Notes: generated by a model from the letters alone, not told the origin. A stretch of 64,000 bases of DNA from Clostridia bacterium (GCA_910576205.1 CAJTHL010000005.1:1-64000); one strand, 5' to 3'; counted from the stretch's first letter, positions 29,880 to 37,998 are shown. Numbers and translations: made by a program.

Positions 29880-31721
29880 CTATACAAAAGCGTCCGGGTC
29901 GTCCAAATCGTCATAGTTGAGGATGTCCTCGTCCTCGTCTATGGGCGTTCCGTCCGGCACGTCCGCCTCGTACACGGTGTACTGCTCGTTGGGATTGAGC
30001 GTTTTCATGCGGCGGCAGATAAGCCGCTCCAGCGAAAAGGCGTTTTTCTTCTTGTCCGCCTCCGCCGTGTATCGGTAGTTGGGGTGCTGTTTCAAATCGT
30101 ATTTCCGGGAATAGAACGGCGGCAGGCCCCGCAGTTGCAGGATGCACCTGTCGCCGGGCATGGTAGCAAGCTCGGCGGGGGTCATAAGCTCCCGGCCCAG
30201 CCGTTGCGTGTTCTGGTTGTAGCTTTCTGACTGCCCACGGGAGCGGCCCTCGGTCTGCATGGAGATGGTGGCCTTGCCCAGCCAGTTCTCCGATATTTCC
30301 TTGATGGTGCTGGCCTCCCGGCCCCCAAGGAACACCACGCTGTCCATGTTGCCTAAAATGGTTTCCGCGTTTTTATCATAGATGGCTTTGCATTGGGCCA
30401 ACTGCTGGTAGAACAGCGTCAGGCTCACCTCCCGGGAGCGGATGACCGCCACCAGCTTTTCGAGGTTGGGCACTTGCCCGGTGTTGGCGGCCTCGTCCCA
30501 CAGCACCCGCACATGATGGGGCAGGCGGCCCCCGTGTACGTTGTCCGCCCGTTCACAGAGAAGATTGAACATCTGCGAAAAGGCAAGGGCCACGATAAAG
30601 TTATAGGTGGTGTCGGTATCACTGATGATGAAGAACGCCGCCATCCGTCTGTCCCCCAGCTTGTCAAGCTCCATCTCGTCATAGCTCATAATCTCCCGGA
30701 GTTGCGGGATGTCAAATGGGGCCAGCCGCGCACCGCATGAAATAAGTATGGAGCGGGCAGTCTTGCCGCTGGCCAGCTTGTACTTTTTGTACTGCTTGAC
30801 CGCGAAACAGTCCGGCTTGCGCTTTTCCAGCCCGGCGAACATATAGTCCACCGCGTTCATAAAATCGTCATCGTCCTCCTTGACCTCCATGCCGGAAATC
30901 ATGTCAACAAGGGTATTCATGTTTTTATCCTCGTCCGGGCCCTCGAAAATGATATAGGCGATAAGAGCGCAGTATAAAAGCGTTTCTGATTTCGTCCAGA
31001 ACGGGTCGCCCTCCTTGCCCTCGCCTTTGGTGTTTGCTATTAGGGTATTGACAAATTTCAGAATGTCGGCCTCGTTGCGGATATAGGCCAGCGGGTTATA
31101 GTGCATAGAGCGGGAAAAATCAATGCTGTTAAAAACCTTGATTTTATATCCCTTTTTCTTTTGCAGGAAATACCCCGCCTGCTCCAGCACCCCGCCTTTT
31201 GGGTCTACCACCACATAGGAGGAATGGGCCTGCAAAAGCTGGGGCGTGAGCCAGAACCGGGTCTTGCCGGAGCCGGAGGAACCGACAACACAGCAATTCA
31301 GGTTCCGGGCGTTGGCGGGGACGGCGGGCCGGGTGTTGGTGGTGAGAAATTCCGTCCCGGTCAGAATGATGTTGTTCTCAAACTTGGGGTCGGTGAACGG
31401 CTTGATGTCTTTTTCCGTTCCCCAGCGGGCCGAACCATACTCTTCATCCCGGCGGTATTTTTGGGCTTCTTTGCTTTTCTGGTAGATAATCAGCCGGATC
31501 GCCACGGCCCCCGCGATGCCAGTGAGCCAGTCAAAAGGAGCAAGCCCCGGCGCGAAGTCGGCAAAGGCCGGGCCGAGGGCCGCCACCATCCCCACCAGCT
31601 TGTGGGCCAAATCCGCCCCCGCCGCCAGACGGTAGGCCGTCCCCACCTTTAGGCAGGCCCACGCGATGAACAGATAGGGGAGGTTCGGCAAAAGGTACTT
31701 TTTCAGCTTATCTGTCCTCAT
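29880..31721 (-). CDS. VirD4-like type IV coupling protein
   Basis: A 613-residue ATPase that brings the relaxase-DNA complex to the channel. Two TM segments lie in the first 80 residues; YGSARWGTEKDI and a Walker A GSSGSGKT (147-154) follow. VVVDPKGGVLEQAGY, a Walker B-type VRVLWDEAANTGQVPNLEKL region and SREVSLTLFYQQLAQCKAIY complete the TraG/VirD4 core. The acidic C-terminus (DEDEDILNYDDLDDPDAF) is a likely contact for substrates with basic tails. It overlaps pcfB by 14 bases. Confidence 0.95.
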   Translation of the reverse strand: MRTDKLKKYLLPNLPYLFIAWACLKVGTAYRLAAGADLAHKLVGMVAALGPAFADFAPGLAPFDWLTGIAGAVAIRLIIYQKSKEAQKYRRDEEYGSARWGTEKDIKPFTDPKFENNIILTGTEFLTTNTRPAVPANARNLNCCVVGSSGSGKTRFWLTPQLLQAHSSYVVVDPKGGVLEQAGYFLQKKKGYKIKVFNSIDFSRSMHYNPLAYIRNEADILKFVNTLIANTKGEGKEGDPFWTKSETLLYCALIAYIIFEGPDEDKNMNTLVDMISGMEVKEDDDDFMNAVDYMFAGLEKRKPDCFAVKQYKKYKLASGKTARSILISCGARLAPFDIPQLREIMSYDEMELDKLGDRRMAAFFIISDTDTTYNFIVALAFSQMFNLLCERADNVHGGRLPHHVRVLWDEAANTGQVPNLEKLVAVIRSREVSLTLFYQQLAQCKAIYDKNAETILGNMDSVVFLGGREASTIKEISENWLGKATISMQTEGRSRGQSESYNQNTQRLGRELMTPAELATMPGDRCILQLRGLPPFYSRKYDLKQHPNYRYTAEADKKKNAFSLERLICRRMKTLNPNEQYTVYEADVPDGTPIDEDEDILNYDDLDDPDAFV

Positions 31722-32190
31722 GGGCGGCCTCCTTTACGCGGTCTTTCTTTTGGGGCGCGGGCTGGCGCAGTATCTCGGCGGCGGCCCGTCTGAGCTGTTC
31801 CCGGATGGGCACGCGGTCAGTCTTTGCCTTATCCAGCACCCGGCGGGAATACTCCCCAAAACAAGCTGTGATTGCATCCGCCTGCCCGGACTTGAAGAAC
31901 AGCAGATATTTGTCCGGCCCGGTCTTGTAAAAGGCATAATCCACGTTCCACTTCCGGGCCACCCGGTCAAATTCTTTTGGGGCCCCGGTGAGCTCGATAC
32001 TGTTCGTGGCCGCGCCGTGGGCCATGAGCTTTTTTACGGACTGCCTGCCGTGGGGCGTCTGGTGGGCCCGGCGTTCCTTTTGTATCTTCCGGCCAGCCGC
32101 CCGGAGCGCATAGGCCAGCACCCGGGCCGTCAGTTTTCCCGTCCGTATGGATAACGCGATAGTGCGCCGGGAAACATCCTCGTCAATCAA
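31708..32190 (-). CDS. PcfB-family (DUF3801) accessory protein
   Basis: A 160-residue protein. The TTG at 32190 has GGAGG nine bases upstream. DVSRRTIALSIRTGKLTARV, VLAYALRAAGRKIQKERRAH and the core ELTGAPKEFDRVARKWNVDY identify DUF3801, whose founder PcfB works with the coupling protein PcfC in pCF10 transfer. The tail has VPIREQLRRAAAEILRQP and a basic end, the same motif as in ArdA. It is directly before and overlapping virD4, matching its expected partner. Confidence 0.88.
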   Translation of the reverse strand: MIDEDVSRRTIALSIRTGKLTARVLAYALRAAGRKIQKERRAHQTPHGRQSVKKLMAHGAATNSIELTGAPKEFDRVARKWNVDYAFYKTGPDKYLLFFKSGQADAITACFGEYSRRVLDKAKTDRVPIREQLRRAAAEILRQPAPQKKDRVKEAAHEDR

Positions 32191-32229
32191 TCAAAACCGC
32201 CTCCTTTCATGGGGGATAGGCCCTCCGGC

Positions 32230-32252
32230 CTTTGGGACAAAATGTCTCGAAG
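32230..32252. repeat. ICE palindrome copy 12
   Basis: CTTTGGGACA, AAA, TGTCTCGAAG, directly after the ardA stop and before pcfB. Confidence 0.9.
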
Positions 32253-32960
32253 TCACCGCGCCTCCCGCCCCGGCTCCGGGCGGGCCCGGTCAGCCGCAGA
32301 GGGAAAGCGGTCAATCACTTCCTTGTAGGCGGCCATCTGCTCCCGGATGGAGAGCTGGGGGAGGGCAAAAATCTTGTGCTCTTTGGGAATGTCCTCTGTC
32401 CCGTGGTAGATTTCTTTGAGGGTATCAGTCTGGACAATATAGCCGCCGTGGGAAAAGTGGCCGTTTTCGTTGGTGGATATGTCCCGCCCGTATGACTCAT
32501 AGTCAACATAGTCTTTCAGCTCGGCGGGGATTGGCAAGTCCTCCGCATAATAGCGGCCCAAATCGTCCTCGTTTTCAATATCCGGGTAAAATTCAAAATA
32601 CTCCAGATTTTCCGCAAGGTTGATGATGTCCGCCAAGCTGGAGGTATGCGTTCCCATGCTGAGGGCCGCGCCGAATTTTTCAAAATCGTCCGGGGCCATT
32701 TCCGAGAGCAGGCAGGCCAGATGGTTCAGCTCGTCCAGACTTTCGTATTCACCGAGATGCTCCGAAAGCTCCGGCAGGATGCCGCCGAAGTCATAGCTGG
32801 CAATAAAAATTTCCTCGTAGCGTATGCCGTCCACGCCTATGTCCTTTAAGAGCGCCTGCACCGCCTGGGGGCTGGCGGGGAACGAAAGCGGCTCCCCGGC
32901 CAGCACTCCCTCGTTGTATTTCCCAAGGTTGGTGACGTGCGCCTCGAACAGCGCGGCCAT
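32253..32960 (-). CDS. ardA: ArdA-type antirestriction protein with extra C-terminal tail
   Basis: A 235-residue acidic DNA mimic. The ArdA signature is seen in AHVTNLGKYNEGVLAGEPLS, YEEIFIASYDFGGIL, LSEHLGEYESLDELNHLACL and an acidic central region (FYPDIENEDDLGRYYAEDLP). Such proteins block type I restriction enzymes in the new host. After the usual end near KDYVDYESYGRDIS there is an extra tail containing LSIREQMAAYKEVIDRFP and a basic end (RARPEPGREAR). The tail motif is shared with PcfB and two others. The start is 2 bases after the upstream gene's stop, so it is probably coupled. Confidence 0.9.
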   Translation of the reverse strand: MAALFEAHVTNLGKYNEGVLAGEPLSFPASPQAVQALLKDIGVDGIRYEEIFIASYDFGGILPELSEHLGEYESLDELNHLACLLSEMAPDDFEKFGAALSMGTHTSSLADIINLAENLEYFEFYPDIENEDDLGRYYAEDLPIPAELKDYVDYESYGRDISTNENGHFSHGGYIVQTDTLKEIYHGTEDIPKEHKIFALPQLSIREQMAAYKEVIDRFPSAADRARPEPGREAR

Positions 32961-32961
32961 G

Positions 32962-33303
32962 TCAGCGGCGGCCCTGGCCCTTGACGGTCAGGATGCCCTC
33001 AAGGGTGGTGGCGGTGATGCCCAGCCGCTGGGCCACGGCAATGTCGTTCTTCATGGACTCGGTGACGGTATGCCCGCACACCACCAGCACCCGGGAGCGG
33101 CGGAGCAGGTCACGGCCAATGTCGATGCTGCTCTTGTGTTCCTCGGGAACCGCGTCATTGAGGAAAAGGGGCAGAAACAGCGCGGGGCAGATAGGGGCAA
33201 AGCCCGCATCGTAAACCGCCCGGCAGTACTGCGCGGCAAGCTCCGCGTTTTCCGTGTCGCCGCCATACCAAGCGGCGGTGATGTAAGCAAGGGGTCGTTT
33301 CAT
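32962..33303 (-). CDS. DUF7768-like small protein (DUF4406/nucleoside-deoxyribosyltransferase-like fold)
   Basis: A 113-residue protein from ATG 33303. It reads RPLAYITAAWYGGDTENAEL, FAPICPALFLPLFLNDAVPE, RDLLRRSRVLVVCGHTVTES and LGITATTLEGIL, the pattern of small Rossmann-like proteins related to DUF4406/nucleoside 2-deoxyribosyltransferases. Such genes sit at the start of transfer operons in related ICEs; the substrate is unknown. It is the first gene of the ArdA-PcfB-VirD4 transcript, after the large inverted-repeat element. Confidence 0.72.
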   Translation of the reverse strand: MKRPLAYITAAWYGGDTENAELAAQYCRAVYDAGFAPICPALFLPLFLNDAVPEEHKSSIDIGRDLLRRSRVLVVCGHTVTESMKNDIAVAQRLGITATTLEGILTVKGQGRR

Positions 33304-33380
33304 AGTCGTTTACCTCCGATATTTTGATAGTTGTCGTTCAGCCCTATCCCCCCGCCCTTTCCCATTCATGGGAAAGGGGG

Positions 33381-33547
33381 CGGCTCTGGAGGATATATCC
33401 CCCGCCGCGCCGGGAGGGGTGGCACAGCCGGGGCGGGCCGTCAAGGGCAAGCCGCCGCAGGCGGCGGGCGTTCCGCCCCTTGACTGCCCACTCCCGGCTG
33501 TGCTCAGTAGCAGGCGGCGACGGGGGATATACCACCAGAGCCCCTCT
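33381..33547. repeat. Inverted-repeat element (MITE-like), ICE copy
   Basis: Left end GGCTCTGGAGGATATATCCC then CCGCCGC; right end, reverse complement, GGCTCTGGTGGTATATCCCC then CGTCGC. Inside are further palindromes (GCCGCC-GCA-GGCGGC and a GGGGCGG/CCGCCCC pair). It is preceded by CCGCCCTTTCCC / GGGAAAGGGGGCGG. A shorter copy with the same ends lies in the IME at 10254-10327. No gene is seen in 33304-33598. Confidence 0.78.
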
Positions 33548-33598
33548 CTAAAAAGAACGCCATGAAAGGCGCGGGGGAGGGACGTGGGAAAGAGAAAA

Positions 33599-33623
33599 GC
33601 CTTGGGACAAAATGTCTCAAGGC
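33599..33623. repeat. ICE palindrome copy 13
   Basis: GCCTTGGGACA, AAA, TGTCTCAAGGC, directly after the parB stop; one mismatch between arms. Confidence 0.88.
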
Positions 33624-35126
33624 TTACTTTTCCCGGTCGGTCTTTTTCTCCGGCGCGGTGCGCTCCGGGGGCTGTTTCTCTTTCCACGCATCCAGCAGGG
33701 ACATAATCTGGTCTTTCATCTCCCGTGGCGTGGTGTCCTTGCCGAAATACTTGTTCAGCTCTGCGGCGGAAATAATCACTTTGTCTACCTCCTTTTTCTC
33801 ACGGCTCAAAATGCCGTCAATCACATCGCCGTTCAGTTTCCCGTCCTTATCCAGCTTGCGGAGCTCCTGGGCCTGGGAGAGCGAGGGGGATGCCTGCTCG
33901 CCCTCAATGGAAACGGCGATAAACCTCTGGTTCTTGGGCTTGATGAACGAGATTTCCACGGCGGGGGTGAAAGACAGCTTTTTCTCGTTCACCATAGACT
34001 GGAGCTCCGGCACAAGCTCGGTCAGCCGGATATACCGCTGTACCTGCTTGTAGTTCATGCCATTCCGCTCCCCCACGATTTCCGTGGAGCGTTTCCCAAC
34101 GTCCCCGGCGGCCACGCCCTCCATCTTTGTCCCTTGATGGCTGATGGCCTCTACCTGCATTTTCAGAGACTGGGCCTTTTCCATCGGCAGAATCTTTTCC
34201 CGGTGGCGCAGGTTGTCATCCGTCATCGCAAGGATGGCCTCGTCGTCCGTCATGTTGCGGACGATACAGGGCATATTTGCAAACCCGGCCAGCTCACTGG
34301 CCCGCTGGCGGCGGTGGCCCGCGATGATTTCATAGCCCCCGCCCTCCCGGGGACGCACCAGCGCGGGCTGGTGTACGCCGTTGTCCTTGACCGACTCCAC
34401 AAGCCCTTTCATTTCCGCATCGTCCCGCACCCCAAAGGGATGGTCTTTGAACGGGAACAGCTCCGAAAGTTTGAGATATACAATCTCTTCCTTTTCAGCG
34501 CGGGTCGCGTCACGGGGCTGGGGCGGCGGCTCCGGCGCAGGAGCGGCAGGGGCTTCTTCCCTGCCCTTTACCGTGGCGGCCTTGGCCTCCTTGCTTTGGG
34601 ACATTTTGTCTCGAGGTGGGGACGGGGGCCTGTCCGGGGCCGCCTTGTCAGCCTTGGCCGGGCGGCCACGGCGGGCCCCCGTCCCTCCCGGTTCACCGGG
34701 CCCCGCTTTTTCTTCCTTGGGCTTGCGGCCCCGCCTGCCCTTGGACTTATCCGGCTCGGGCGTTTTTTCTTTGGCGGCCTTTTCCTTTTTGGCGGGCCCC
34801 TTTTCCCCGACGGCCTTTTCCTCCGGGGCCGGGGTGGGCGGCTGTTCCGGTTCGGGCGGCTCGTTCTTTTCCACCTCCGCACGTTCCGCCGCCCGCCGCT
34901 CCGCCATCAGCTTTTCAATCTGGTCAGCGGAGACATTCACCGCGCCGGGGGCCCCAGCCGGGGCATCCTGGGCGGGTGGTTCGCCGCCAGTCTGCTCGGG
35001 GGCGTTCTCCGGGGCCGGGGGCTCCGGGGCGGGAGCGTCCTGGGCAGGAGCACCCTCCGGGCCGGCATCGAACAAGCTGGGCTGGGGATTTTCCTCCGGG
35101 CTCACGTTTAATTTTTCGTCTGCCAT
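33624..35126 (-). CDS. ParB-family DNA-binding protein of the ICE
   Basis: A 500-residue protein starting at ATG 35126 with AAGGAGG upstream. The first 200 residues are a Pro/Ala/Glu/Lys-rich disordered region; the ParB N-terminal domain follows (LKLSELFPFKDHPFGVRDD, YEIIAGHRRQRASELAG with the GHRR box), then an HTH domain (RSTEIVGERNGMNYKQVQRYI) and a helical C-terminal part. In this family ParB spreads from parS sites for partition or acts as a regulator. No ParA gene is present in the element. Palindrome copy 14 lies in the disordered region. It is the best candidate, with MobC and the sigma-like protein, for a palindrome-binding factor. Confidence 0.9.
   Translation of the reverse strand: MADEKLNVSPEENPQPSLFDAGPEGAPAQDAPAPEPPAPENAPEQTGGEPPAQDAPAGAPGAVNVSADQIEKLMAERRAAERAEVEKNEPPEPEQPPTPAPEEKAVGEKGPAKKEKAAKEKTPEPDKSKGRRGRKPKEEKAGPGEPGGTGARRGRPAKADKAAPDRPPSPPRDKMSQSKEAKAATVKGREEAPAAPAPEPPPQPRDATRAEKEEIVYLKLSELFPFKDHPFGVRDDAEMKGLVESVKDNGVHQPALVRPREGGGYEIIAGHRRQRASELAGFANMPCIVRNMTDDEAILAMTDDNLRHREKILPMEKAQSLKMQVEAISHQGTKMEGVAAGDVGKRSTEIVGERNGMNYKQVQRYIRLTELVPELQSMVNEKKLSFTPAVEISFIKPKNQRFIAVSIEGEQASPSLSQAQELRKLDKDGKLNGDVIDGILSREKKEVDKVIISAAELNKYFGKDTTPREMKDQIMSLLDAWKEKQPPERTAPEKKTDREK
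34594..34616. repeat. ICE palindrome copy 14
   Basis: CTTTGGGACA, TTT, TGTCTCGAGG, inside the disordered part of parB. Confidence 0.85.
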
Positions 35127-35221
35127 TCGTTACCTCCTTTTTTAATTTTGTGAATGTTGCACAAATCTTGCACTAAAAGTTTGTTGCTATTTTTTCGCCT
35201 CCCTCCCGGCTATCCACGCAA

Positions 35222-35256
35222 AAAAGCCGCCCGTTTTTTCATGCCGGACGGCTTTC
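35222..35256 (-). terminator. Terminator insulating the ICE right end
   Basis: AAAGCCGCCCG and CGGACGGCTTT pair with one mismatch; on the minus strand TTTTTTG follows. It would stop transcripts entering from the interrupted permease gene. The equivalent IME stem is 10389-10426. Confidence 0.7.
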
Positions 35257-35320
35257 TGCGTAATGTGATAGCTCAAATAATATTTTTTTGTGGTTGCTGG
35301 CTCCGAAAAGCCTTGATATT

Positions 35321-35344
35321 ACAGTGTTCCTATTAAAACACAAG
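35321..35344. other. ICE right attachment site and recombinase arm
   Basis: ACAGTGTTCCTATTAAAAC (35321-35339) is the inverted partner of the left arm, and AAACACAAG (35336-35344) is the direct-repeat core, differing in one base from AAACATAAG at 12296-12304. Confidence 0.75.
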
Positions 35345-36685
35345 CATAGGAGAACGTGCTAAAGGATATGTTTCCCCCGTGGAAGTATTTTTGAGAGAAT
35401 AATCAAAATTCCCTGCATCTTGTATGATTTCATATCCCATACAGTCATACCCTGCCGATGAATTATAGACAACGCTTCCCGTTTTTCCACGGCCTGAACA
35501 TCCCGTCACTGCCAATGCCAGGCTAAACATGACAACGAAAGCCGCCCCACGCTTCTTCTGCCCTGATTTCATCAGCCATCTGTTAGAATTACGCCGTAAA
35601 ATCCAGACAACAGCCAAAGTACACAAAAGCACGGATACAAAGAGCAAGGTCAATAGCGTAACTGTACCAACCTCCGCAAAAATAATTTTCTCATCACCCG
35701 TCAGGGCATCGCTTATAACAATATCCCCTGCAAAAAAGTCTGTTCCAAGCAGAAACGGCAGAGGCAGAGGCAGACGGTAAATGCCGGTTTTCGATAAGCC
35801 TATATAGGGAATAATCACGGACACCGCACCTGTAAGCAGGGTGACCGCATACTTTTTTGCCAAAACGGAAATGAACATCAGGAGTATCGCAAGAAACAGA
35901 CCGCCAAACATCCGGAGCAGCACTATAGATACATATCCCTCCAGCAGCGACATACCCTTGCTGCTGCCTGCAAAATAACGGATACTCTGAATCGGATAAT
36001 CCCCATCCGGCAGTCCGTATTTGAACCTGTAAAATCCGTATTCAATAAGCGAAATGCAAAGCGACAGGAAAAGAACAGCCGTGGTAATAATGAGCAGCTT
36101 ATACAGAGCGCTTTTTCGCCCCTCCCTTGCAGTCAGAATCAAGGTGTCCATCTGGCAGCTGTACTCAGAACAGAAAACAGGCGTAACAATCAGCAAAATG
36201 CCAAGGAAGAGAATGAAATTAAGCGTACCTTTGCCAAGAAGACCCATCCATCCGTTTGTCTGGAGAAAACAGCGGTTCCCCGCATTTTCGCAGATATAGA
36301 GATATTGCTGATAGATAACCTCAAATCCATTTTGACGCTCCAGAACCTTCTCTATTTCCCGGCTCTCTTTTTTATATTCACTTTCTCTGATCTTCCCGTC
36401 ATAGTAGTTCTCCAAAAGACTGTTCTGCCTCTCCTTCGCTTTTGCAATCCTCTCCGCCTCCTGCTCCAGATAAAGGGAAGATTCCTCGGTGCAGTATCCG
36501 TTTACCTTTTCCAGATACCAGTCATATTCATTTTTATACTGCTCCATCGCTATGTCTACAGGGTTGTCGGACAAGGCAAGCCAGACCGTGCCAAGGAGCA
36601 GGACAAGGGCAATATAGAACAGCCCCCTTTGCCAGAGCATAATCTTTTTTACTTCATACATAAATCCAGACATTTTATCCTCCAA
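35333..36685 (-). pseudogene. 5' part of an ABC-2 permease/propeller gene interrupted by the ICE
   Basis: The present frame is 450 codons, with its TAA supplied by ICE DNA. Residues 1-375 are an ABC-2-type permease: one TM near the N-terminus, a long extracellular helix-rich loop (ESSLYLEQEAERIAKAKERQ region) and five further TM segments. Then comes LMKSGQKKRGAAFVVMFSLA followed by LAVTGC, which looks like a lipoprotein signal or another TM, and an outer domain that stops at RSPMLVF. Removing the ICE joins it in phase to GVFSDEEEIRAF at 12295, giving about 675 residues with a C-terminal propeller. The permease portion may still be made. Confidence 0.8.
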
Positions 36686-36786
36686 TTAAAGTCCCGTAAT
36701 ATCCCTCCCTGTACACCTTTTCCTAAATCAATTTCCAGCCGCAAAGTGCATGTGTCTGAAAATCGATTTGTGCACAGTGCGGGATA

Positions 36787-37998
36787 TTACTGATTCCGGC
36801 AATAAGAGTTCCTTTTAGAAAGCATCAGCATTGCCGTTATGGAAACCACCCCTACGGTTATGGCAAAAATAATTGCTGCCTGGAAACTCTGTACCGGATA
36901 TCCTGCAAAATCAATAAACTCGGTCTTGCCAAATAGTATGCGGTTCGCAAGCAGCGAATATGGGTTTATAATCTTGAGCCAGGTATTACTGAAATAGCTC
37001 TGCGACGCGCCTGTAATAATGAAACACAGGGCTGCTCCGAAATCAGCGACAAACGGAACAAGGGCACTGTGCCCAAACATGGAAATCAATAGAAACACCA
37101 TGCTCATCGTCCATACGCCCACTGCCTTTATCACTGCGGACAGAATCGCATATTGCCATAAATTACAGTTTACCGCAGCCGTGCTGAAATTGCTGACAGC
37201 ATACAGCGGAAGATTTCCTCCTTCCGCCGTTCCAAAGAAATACACAAAGCCAATATAATCCACAACAGAAAACCATATGACCGCACTGATTACAAACAAA
37301 GAAGCCGCAGCAATTTTAGCAAATGTGGTCTTTTTACCGCCGCCCGGATTTGTCAGCAGCAGCATATCCATCTGTGTCTCCTTTTCGCAGACAAAGGTAC
37401 TGACAACCCCGTACAGACAAAGAAATAAAACCAATATGCTCGAAAAATCATAGTTCAGATAATAGTTATACATTTCCTCATAGGCAAAGGTTTTTATACT
37501 CCGTCCGGAATAAAGGTTATAGATCACACTGTTTTTACGTACTTCTACAATCTGCCCCCGTTCTTTGTAAACAGCGGCATTTTCCTTTGCCCTCTCTGCC
37601 ACTTGAAGGGCATAAGTCCGATAATGATAGAAATATTCCATAGGCTCCACATAATATTTTTCCAGGATATTCCGGTCACTGTATATATTCCCCGTCATCA
37701 TATCCGGATTGTCTTTGGCTGTGCTTGCTGTCATATCAGCCGTAGCATCTGCTAACGGCTGATATACGGAAAGAAGATGATCGATTTTTTCAGCAGTGAT
37801 CTCCCCTCTGTAATCCTCATAAAGCTGCCAATACACGCTGTTCCAACTGCGGCTGTCATTTCCGTCCGCCAGGTAGGAATACGAGTGGAATTCGCTGTTT
37901 ATTTTGAACAGGTTCACTACACTGAACAATATGAGTACAACAAGTATTGACCGCTTGCAGAATAATTTGTAAAATTCATATTTGATTAAGCGTGTCAT
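36787..37998 (-). CDS. ABC-2-type permease
   Basis: A membrane protein of about 403 residues. An N-terminal TM (SILVVLILFSVVNLFKI), a large extracellular loop of about 150 residues (VYQPLADATADMTAST region) and five TM segments in the C-terminal half follow. The ATG at 37998 has GGGAGAG upstream; an alternative ATG at 38019 overlaps the ATPase stop as ATGA. With the ATPase and the second permease it forms an ABC exporter of unknown substrate. The order ATPase-permease-permease and the nearby two-component system recall peptide-antibiotic resistance systems. Confidence 0.85.
   Translation of the reverse strand: MTRLIKYEFYKLFCKRSILVVLILFSVVNLFKINSEFHSYSYLADGNDSRSWNSVYWQLYEDYRGEITAEKIDHLLSVYQPLADATADMTASTAKDNPDMMTGNIYSDRNILEKYYVEPMEYFYHYRTYALQVAERAKENAAVYKERGQIVEVRKNSVIYNLYSGRSIKTFAYEEMYNYYLNYDFSSILVLFLCLYGVVSTFVCEKETQMDMLLLTNPGGGKKTTFAKIAAASLFVISAVIWFSVVDYIGFVYFFGTAEGGNLPLYAVSNFSTAAVNCNLWQYAILSAVIKAVGVWTMSMVFLLISMFGHSALVPFVADFGAALCFIITGASQSYFSNTWLKIINPYSLLANRILFGKTEFIDFAGYPVQSFQAAIIFAITVGVVSITAMLMLSKRNSYCRNQ

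Larger units (their letters stand above)
12296..35344 (-). mobile_element. Tn1549/CTn-type integrative and conjugative element (about 23 kb)
   Basis: The element carries a TndX-like serine recombinase, relaxase, MobC, oriT-like site, coupling protein, VirB4, VirB6, PrgI and a cell-wall hydrolase, enough for a Gram-positive type IV secretion system. Its ends are AAACATAAG (12296-12304) and AAACACAAG (35336-35344), a direct repeat with one mismatch. Just inside are inverted arms, GTTTTATTAGGAAAACACAC on the left and the complement of GTTTTAATAGGAACACTGT on the right. Removing it restores an open frame across the junction. No ParA, RepA or primase gene was recognised. Confidence 0.9.

Noticed and set aside
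14117..34616. ICE palindromes as ordinary rho-independent terminators
   Set aside because: No U-tract follows in most copies, several lie inside coding sequence, and real terminators with T-runs occur separately nearby.
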